From positions 7,564,001 to 7,628,000 of the forward strand of contig JAUCEF010000005.1 of assembly GCA_033558025.1 (NCBI GenBank): DNA of 64,000 nt, given 5' to 3'. The position numbers and the translations under genes are program-made. This document shows, piece by piece, positions 58,563 to 64,000 of this stretch; within the stretch, counting starts at the first letter, position 1; the number at the start of each line of letters is the position of its first letter. Source of the stretch: Phytophthora sp. 'mugwort'. Lineage: Eukaryota > Oomycota > Peronosporomycetes > Peronosporales > Peronosporaceae. The notes below the pieces were generated by a model. It did not search any database, had not been told where the DNA came from, and saw only the letters and a list, made by a program, of their open reading frames with translations.

Positions 58563-59810
58563 TTACAACGCTCTATGCATGCGAATTGCTCGAAAATCAG
58601 GTAGAGCGGTCGAATAGAAGTTTCTTTCGTCCTCCTCGAGCATGTTCTGTTGCAGCTCTGCAGCTGCAGTGGGCGAATGGAGTCTGGGCAGCAACGGCGG
58701 GATAATCAGTTGCCTCTGTAAAGCTTTGTGTCGAGCGCGTCGATCCTCCTCTTCTTGAAGCACGGTCTTCGGCGTCTTGAGTCGCTGGGAGGCTTTGAAA
58801 GCCGCAACTTCGAGATATTTTTTGCTGGATAATGAAAAGCAGCCCGGGCATCCTGGTGTAACTGCGGTTTTCTTGCACACCAGGCACATTGGTGATGCCC
58901 TAGAAGATTTGCTACCCTTTTCAGCAATACCCAAGGGCATTGAGTAAAGCTCGCGGGCAACCATAACCGCTTCAAGTCGTCGCTTGTTTTCTTGCTGACG
59001 AGCCTTTGTCGCTTCGGAGAGCTCGCGGTTTCCCTCCATTTCAAGCATTGCGTCGAATCTTGTATTGTCAATGTCTTGGTCTTCCGTATCAGACTCATCA
59101 GAGTCAACGTCGTCTTGCTTCATGATGACTTTATCCAGAGGAATTTTTGCGAAGCCTCTGAAGAAGAATACGGGTGAAATACAGCAACTATCGTTGTGTT
59201 TGGCCATAGCATATCCGTGGCATGCTGGATGAACGTATTCTGCTTCAGCTGGTATGTTGGTAGTCCTCTGAAGCCCCGAGCGCCGTTGCAGCTGGATATG
59301 AGAAGCTTGTGATGGAGGACAAACTGCATATGAATAAGATGCGAACACTGGTGAGCCGGTAGTTGCATCTTGTGCTGTGTCTTCGAAATAATATCCTGCG
59401 GCAGCTGGATGAGAGCGTTGAGGTTCGACAACATCGCGCTCTAAGCGTCGAAGCACAAGCTCTTCTTCGAGTCTCTCCTGCTGGTGCCAACTTGAGCTTA
59501 ATAGCTTCTCCTGAGCAAACCGCTTGGCTTGGTCACATTGATCCATGATCGCTTGCTTACGGCGCTGAGACTGCTCCTTCATGCGTAGTCGATCTCGCTC
59601 CTTCTTCTCCAGTGCTGTGAGCTTATACGGCATCTTGACCGATGTCAACGGGAGGGCAGCGGCAACAACTGATGGCGATGTGCTTTGCACCGTATCATCT
59701 TGCTCCGTTATACTGTCGGTGTTTCTCGCGGAGCATCGCACCTGTTCCATCCTTTCGCAATGCCAACAGCTGAGGAAACACTGGGTCAGAGATTCTGCAT
59801 TGATAAGCAT
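58563..59810 (-). CDS. Unrecognised coiled-coil protein with Cys4 knuckle
   Basis: 415 aa from ATG 59808-59810; a second ATG at 59631-59633 (MPYKLTALEKKERDRLRMKE, codon 60) begins the more protein-like part and may be the true start. Next come a strongly charged helical region (residues about 65-130), a Tyr/Pro-rich linker, an acidic patch (KQDDVDSDESDTEDQDIDN, about 245-262), another helix, and CLVCKKTAVTPGCPGC (about 335-350), which could bind one zinc. The C-terminal helix runs to ALPDFRAIRMHRAL. No family was recognised. It sits 82 bp after the phosphatase stop and 80 bp before the next gene, all on the minus strand. Confidence 0.6.
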   Translation of the reverse strand: MLINAESLTQCFLSCWHCERMEQVRCSARNTDSITEQDDTVQSTSPSVVAAALPLTSVKMPYKLTALEKKERDRLRMKEQSQRRKQAIMDQCDQAKRFAQEKLLSSSWHQQERLEEELVLRRLERDVVEPQRSHPAAAGYYFEDTAQDATTGSPVFASYSYAVCPPSQASHIQLQRRSGLQRTTNIPAEAEYVHPACHGYAMAKHNDSCCISPVFFFRGFAKIPLDKVIMKQDDVDSDESDTEDQDIDNTRFDAMLEMEGNRELSEATKARQQENKRRLEAVMVARELYSMPLGIAEKGSKSSRASPMCLVCKKTAVTPGCPGCFSLSSKKYLEVAAFKASQRLKTPKTVLQEEEDRRARHKALQRQLIIPPLLPRLHSPTAAAELQQNMLEEDERNFYSTALPDFRAIRMHRAL

Positions 59811-59892
59811 ACAAACGGTAGCTAATTATAAAATGCAGCAGACAACCATATTTGCAACTACGGCCTCGAGCTTCAAGTAGTTGCTTTCTTGC

Positions 59893-62246
59893 TTAGTCCT
59901 CCCAAGGCGCGACAATGAATTCATCGTATATGTTGCCGTTTTTGTTAAGCACGAACTGGACGCGCATGTCTTTCGGGCTCGAGGCAATACGAAGGTATCC
60001 ATAGTCATTAACGTGACGGAGACTCCAGTTCCCGTACTTAGAAGAGAAATCCTCGGTTCCAAGTGGATAACCAGCAGAGCCCACCACAACATGCACCGTG
60101 CCCTTGCCGTCCGCAACGCACTCTTTGTGATACAAGGGGCAGCTGCGCTCGTACGCGTGCTCGTGACCAACCTGCGTGCAGGCAATTGCTGAAATTAACG
60201 TGCATCATTCGCAGCGAACAGATAGCGGAGTTGAACGTACCATCATTAAATTCACGCGGTGCTTGTAAATCAAATCTTCAACTTCTTCCTGGAACTTGTA
60301 AGAAACCTTCATATCGGACTCGATGTTCATCTGGGTCGTATACTAAAAAAGCCACAACAACAAAACGATAAGATGAACGCTATGCTAACATGCGAAATCA
60401 TTCCTGTTACGCTTTACCATCATACGATGCGCTGTCAGCACAACCCATGGGGTGACGTTGCGATCCACCTGCGCCAAATCATGCTGAAGCCATTTATATT
60501 GCTCGGATCCTCGGGTCCAGTTGTGCTCAGTCGACATTTGAATCACGTGAATGCCACCATAATTGAAGCTGTACCAGTAAATCCAGTTTCCTGTCTTAGG
60601 GGCTACGAGTATCACAAACGAGTTAGCAAACTGTTCGACGCGGCACGCAGAAACTAAAACTACATCATTACCATGCCATCGGTGGTGCATTGGCACGCCG
60701 CATTCTCCGGCAGAATCAATCCCAAAGTTACCCCAAGACGGGTTAAAACTGCCCCCGTACGGCAGCATGCCACCGCTCAGGTCGTGTTTCCCGCCCGTAT
60801 TGTAGTCGTACTCATCTGTAAGCATCAAATCAATTATTTACATGAGTATGACCCCTCATCGATCAAAATGCAGGTGTATGTCGCTTACGATTTCCAATGC
60901 CAACCATGTACGGCCTACATGAATGCAATAACAAACTTAGCACATACAATTTCACATTTCAATGCCAAATGTACGTACAGCCTGGTCGCATAGGGCTCTA
61001 TCAAATGAAAGAATTGATCCCAAATATATCCAACCGATCGAGCATAGCTGGAAAATGGACAAGCAAGGCACTGGGTCAGTTTCCTCGTGTATCGTGGTCT
61101 CGCAAGTTATTCAATAACCGTATGTCGCACCTGATATCGCCGAAGTGCAACAGAAATGAATCGTATCCTCCTCCGACGACATCTTCATAAACTCTCCCAG
61201 CAGTAGATGCTGAACCAGGCTCGACGTACGTCCCCATATCAGCATATGCAATAAAGTTTGCGTACTTGGTACTCTTGGGAGGTCGCGACTTAAAGCGTCG
61301 CACATGGCTCAAATCATGCTCCTCGTGTCCGTATTGATAGTAATAGTAAGTATCCGGCTCCAGGTCCGTCATGATAACCGTGTGCATGTAACCAGGATCG
61401 CGAAACGTCCGCTGTCCAAGGACATTCGCTGGAGCGTGGCACCTACAACGTCCAGTTCAGTACACAACACAACACAACACAACAGCTAGCACCCCAGCAA
61501 ATCACTTACAAGTCTTCGGCGGCGTAGGTCGTCGTCGTTCCCTTCGCGTGGAACTTGAGGTCCTGCGGGTTCTCTCCGTACCATACCATGGGCGTCTTCG
61601 AGACCCCCGAGTTGAACAAGATCGCCATAGCCGTCTCGTCGTCTGTAAGACTTAGGTGGCCATGCTTGGGAGTCTCGAACGGCTCCTTCATGCCTGCATT
61701 CAGCTTGGCAACGGCCTTGAACTTGTCCGTCTTCTCGTTGTAGTTGAAGTACACAGCAGTATAGTTGCATCTCATCATGTAGAGCTCCGAGAATCGGACC
61801 GAGTGGTCGTCAGCATCCGTGTCCTTCACTCCCTTTTTAAGGAGATAGTCGCCGTCCCCCGTCGTAGGGCCGCAGCTCAGCGTCAAATAGTCTCGGGAGG
61901 TTAAGGGGGAGGGCGCTTGTCCCTCCCACGAGACCACAAGGTCTCCGCCGTCCTCCACCAATGGCGGGTACGTTTTCAACATGAACGCCTTCCCTTCCTC
62001 TCTCAGCGGCGTGAGCCTATCAGCGTCGACGACGACACGCTTGCTCTTCTTGGGCACAATCGTCTTCGGCAGAGCGACGTCTCGCCCCGAAGCGGCCAGG
62101 AGGACGACAGCGGCTGTGACACCGCACAGCGCGGTGGCCACAAGTACGGCCATGCGCTTGCCCAGACGACGACGCGTCCCCAGCGTCTCGGGGGACGCCT
62201 CGTCCTCCGGCACCAGCGTGTACTTGGCTCCTTGATCGTGCGGCAT
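59893..62246 (-). CDS. Purple acid phosphatase, membrane-anchored (8 exons)
   Basis: A metallophosphoesterase, expected to release phosphate from organic esters at the cell surface or in the secretory pathway. Predicted exons: 62246-61510, 61442-61131, 61047-60979, 60914-60889, 60815-60672, 60602-60418, 60342-60241, 60171-59893. They total 618 codons with every junction in frame. The N-terminus is cytosolic (MPHDQGAKYTLVPEDEA) with one membrane helix at about residues 31-52 (MAVLVATALCGVTAAVVLLA), i.e. type II topology. A fibronectin-like PAP N-domain follows. Metal ligands by motif: AYADMG, FGDISYA (rebuilt across introns), GIGNHEYDY, VLTAHRMM (usually GH) and VGHEHAYERSCP. The C-terminus is SSKYGNWSLRHVNDYGYLRI. 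The fifth intron (60603-60671, 69 bp, TGCTAAC branch-like) is stop-free. The gene is divergent from EMC3 by 169 bp. Confidence 0.9.
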
Positions 62247-62415
62247 ATTGGCCAATGCGGACAGCAGAAACTTCAACTCAGGGCCTCTGCAAGTTGCACG
62301 AAGAATATGTTGCGCGAAGGAGATTGGATACAGTTTTAGCCAATGAGAACTCGACCACGTGCTGGAGCTCACCAGGTGACGCCATACACCAAGGAGGGGG
62401 ACAATCTGGACGAGC

Positions 62416-63720
62416 ATGGTGGAGATCATCCTGGACCCGAGTATCCGCGATTGGGTGGTGCTTCCCATGGTTATTATCTTTGGATGCTCGGCTATGGTGC
62501 GCCACTACGTGACGCTGCTGCTTAAGAATGAGAAGATGGCGAGTGTCGAGCAGCTCCTGCCAATGTACGTCATTGGTTGGTTTATCCGAGGGGGGGGGGG
62601 GGGGGGTTCGATAAAGAGGGTCATACCGCCCTACCTTGATGCAGGAGAACCAGAAGACCTGAAAGTTATTTGCTTCTGCCTTGTTGACGACAGGAACACG
62701 GTGAAGCGAGCGCAGGTCACGCGTATCAACTCCAAGTTCATCACACCGAACGCGTTCGCCATGCGCCGGGTGAGATCGGAAATGCTGCATGAGGGGTCAA
62801 TGTGGAAACTGACGAGGGTTAACTGACTTGTCGTATGATTGTTGCGGTGGCTGGGCAGCATTACTTCACGGCGTCCCAGAAGAAGGACGGCATGAAGGGC
62901 GCGCTGCGTGAGAAGGTGAAGAGCGAGGCTATGAACCAAATGATGAACCCCAACTCCATGCTCGAGATGATGAAGGGCAACATGACCTTCATGGTGTCCA
63001 ACTTCGTCATGATGGGACTCATGAGCTACTTTTTCGGTGGCTTCGTGCTCGGTGCGTGGACTGCTGCAGTAGTTTTGTATTTGCTTGCTGTTCTCGGTTC
63101 AAACCTGACTCATCCTGATGCTGGGGATTTCTCGCTTACAGCTAAGGTGCCATTCTCACTGACCCAGAAGTTTAAGATGATGCTGCAGCGCGGTATTGAG
63201 CTCAAGTAAGCTAGTCTGGTTGTGATCATTACGCTGCCAATTGCTCACCGTATCTCTCGCTGCTGTTATAGCACGCTGGATGTGTCGTACGTGTCTTCGG
63301 TGTCCTGGTACTTCCTTGTGAGCTTCGGCATGCGTGGTTTCCTCTCGCTCATCCTCGGCGAGAAGAGCGGTAAGTCTTGTCGCGAAGTCAAAGGCGAGGA
63401 TCCGACAGATCTGACCACGGTATATCTTGTGTGTGCCGCCTCTTGCAGCTAGTGACGATGCCAAGGCCATGCAGATGCAGATGGGCATGGGCGCCGGCCC
63501 TAACATGGCCTTCGATGCGCCCAAGGTGTACAAGCAGGAGCGCGTGAGCCTCCGCCTGCACAACCACGACTGGGCGCTGGAGTTTGCCGAGAAAAAGCTG
63601 TTGGGCGAGCCCATTCAGGAGAAGCCCAAGCAATCAGCCGCGCCATCGTCCTACAGCTCAACGACAACCACCACGGAGAAGCGGGCGTCCAAGTACACGA
63701 AGATCTCCAAGAGGAAGTAG
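62416..63720 (+). CDS. EMC3: ER membrane protein complex subunit 3 (EMC3/TMEM111)
   Basis: The Oxa1/YidC-superfamily core subunit of the ER insertase that places tail-anchored and multi-pass proteins. Predicted exons: 62416-62564, 62694-62769, 62859-63051, 63142-63205, 63272-63369, 63449-63720, giving 283 aa with all junctions in frame. The first membrane segment is in DWVVLPMVIIFGCSAMVRHYV (residues about 12-32). A cytosolic coiled region holds FTASQKKDG and MMNPNSMLEMMKGNMTFMVSN. Further membrane segments are NFVMMGLMSYFFGGFVL and SYVSSVSWYFLVSFGMRG. KVPFSLTQKFKMMLQRGIEL is the conserved positively charged block. The C-terminus is Ser/Thr/Lys-rich. Introns are 129, 89, 90, 66 and 79 bp; the first contains a 17-G run. 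Without splicing the frames stop early, so all five introns are needed. Confidence 0.93.
62590..62606. repeat. Poly-G tract (17 G) inside EMC3 intron 1
   Basis: Uninterrupted homopolymer between donor 62565 and acceptor 62693. Confidence 0.9.
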
Positions 63721-63913
63721 CTCATCCTGCTTCAACCTCTGCTTCGTCAGCCGGGTTGATTCGATTGGTCAAAACGAGTGTTAATTTTGACGAATCGGTT
63801 GATTGATGATTGGATTGGTACATAATCATTGTAAATTTTGTGATTGGCTGCAAATCCATTCTGGTGGTTCTGCACTTTTCTGCTACATTGCATACCCCCC
63901 AGCTAAGATCCGC

Positions 63914-63921
63914 GTCATTCC
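63914..63921 (+). promoter_or_regulatory. Initiator-like motif of the right-edge gene
   Basis: GTCATTCC matches the core of the oomycete initiator and lies about 40 bp before the ATG at 63960, followed by a pyrimidine-rich stretch. Confidence 0.4.
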
Positions 63922-63959
63922 TCGACTCGCTCCGCTCTCGCTTCGCCTGCCCCGCTGCT

Positions 63960-64000
63960 ATGGACGTCATCCGCAAGTATCTTAAGACGGACTTGCCGCG
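63960..64000 (+). CDS. Start of an unidentified gene (partial, runs off right edge)
   Basis: ATG at 63960 opens MDVIRKYLKTDLPR to the window end. Support is the initiator-like motif 40 bp upstream, a clean GC-rich codon pattern and the compact gene setting. Thirteen codons are too few to name a family. Confidence 0.5.
   Translation, partial: MDVIRKYLKTDLP

Noticed and set aside
62247..62468. N-terminal extension of the phosphatase (74 residues)
   Set aside because: It overlaps the EMC3 promoter and first codons and has no protein character. The ATG at 62246 gives a short tail and a membrane anchor as expected.

Overview
The window reads as nuclear DNA of an oomycete, most likely a Phytophthora-like member of the Peronosporales. 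The core genes carry few, short (50-145 bp) GT-AG introns, several promoters carry an oomycete-type initiator (YCAYTYYNCAWTTT-like) about 35-45 bp upstream of the ATG, and the mobile elements (Crypton, piggyBac, PIF/Harbinger, hAT, Tc1/mariner, zf-RVT LINE) are families typical of that group. No bacterial-style operons, rRNA genes or CRISPR arrays were seen. Family names come from recognising protein motifs by eye; no database search was run.

Layout. 0-7 kb: two near-identical copies of an Ala-rich/His-tract gene (one cut by the left edge) flank a repeat-rich stretch with a large inverted repeat, a decayed Crypton and a tRNA-like sequence. 7-31 kb: a graveyard of transposons, nearly all broken by stops and frameshifts. 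The best preserved structure is a 3.9 kb piggyBac element with TTAA duplications, inserted into the RT region of an older LINE. It is followed by Tc1/mariner, a second piggyBac, hAT, two Harbinger fragments and a third piggyBac. 31.8-33.5 kb: an intact type II Na/phosphate cotransporter (SLC34). 34-40 kb: another repeat belt with a TIR-bounded element, a Tc1/mariner remnant and a chain of hairpins. 40-42.6 kb: a multi-pass membrane protein gene with a short terminal exon, followed by a decayed partial tandem copy.

42.7-64 kb is a compact gene island: ATM/Tel1 kinase (about 3,520-3,544 aa, minus strand), prohibitin 1, SDHB (complex II iron-sulfur subunit), a small membrane protein, two unrecognised coiled-coil proteins, a purple acid phosphatase with 8 exons, EMC3 with 6 exons, and the first codons of one further gene at the right edge. 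Several neighbours are divergent with very short shared promoters (SDHB and the small protein, 123 bp; phosphatase and EMC3, 169 bp). Others sit head-to-tail about 80 bp apart. Prohibitin and SDHB are both mitochondrial inner-membrane proteins; otherwise the neighbours are housekeeping genes without an evident shared pathway. The contrast between a repeat-rich half and a gene-dense half resembles the two-compartment organisation described for Phytophthora genomes. Splice sites were assigned by eye from reading frame and family alignment, so exon edges are predictions.
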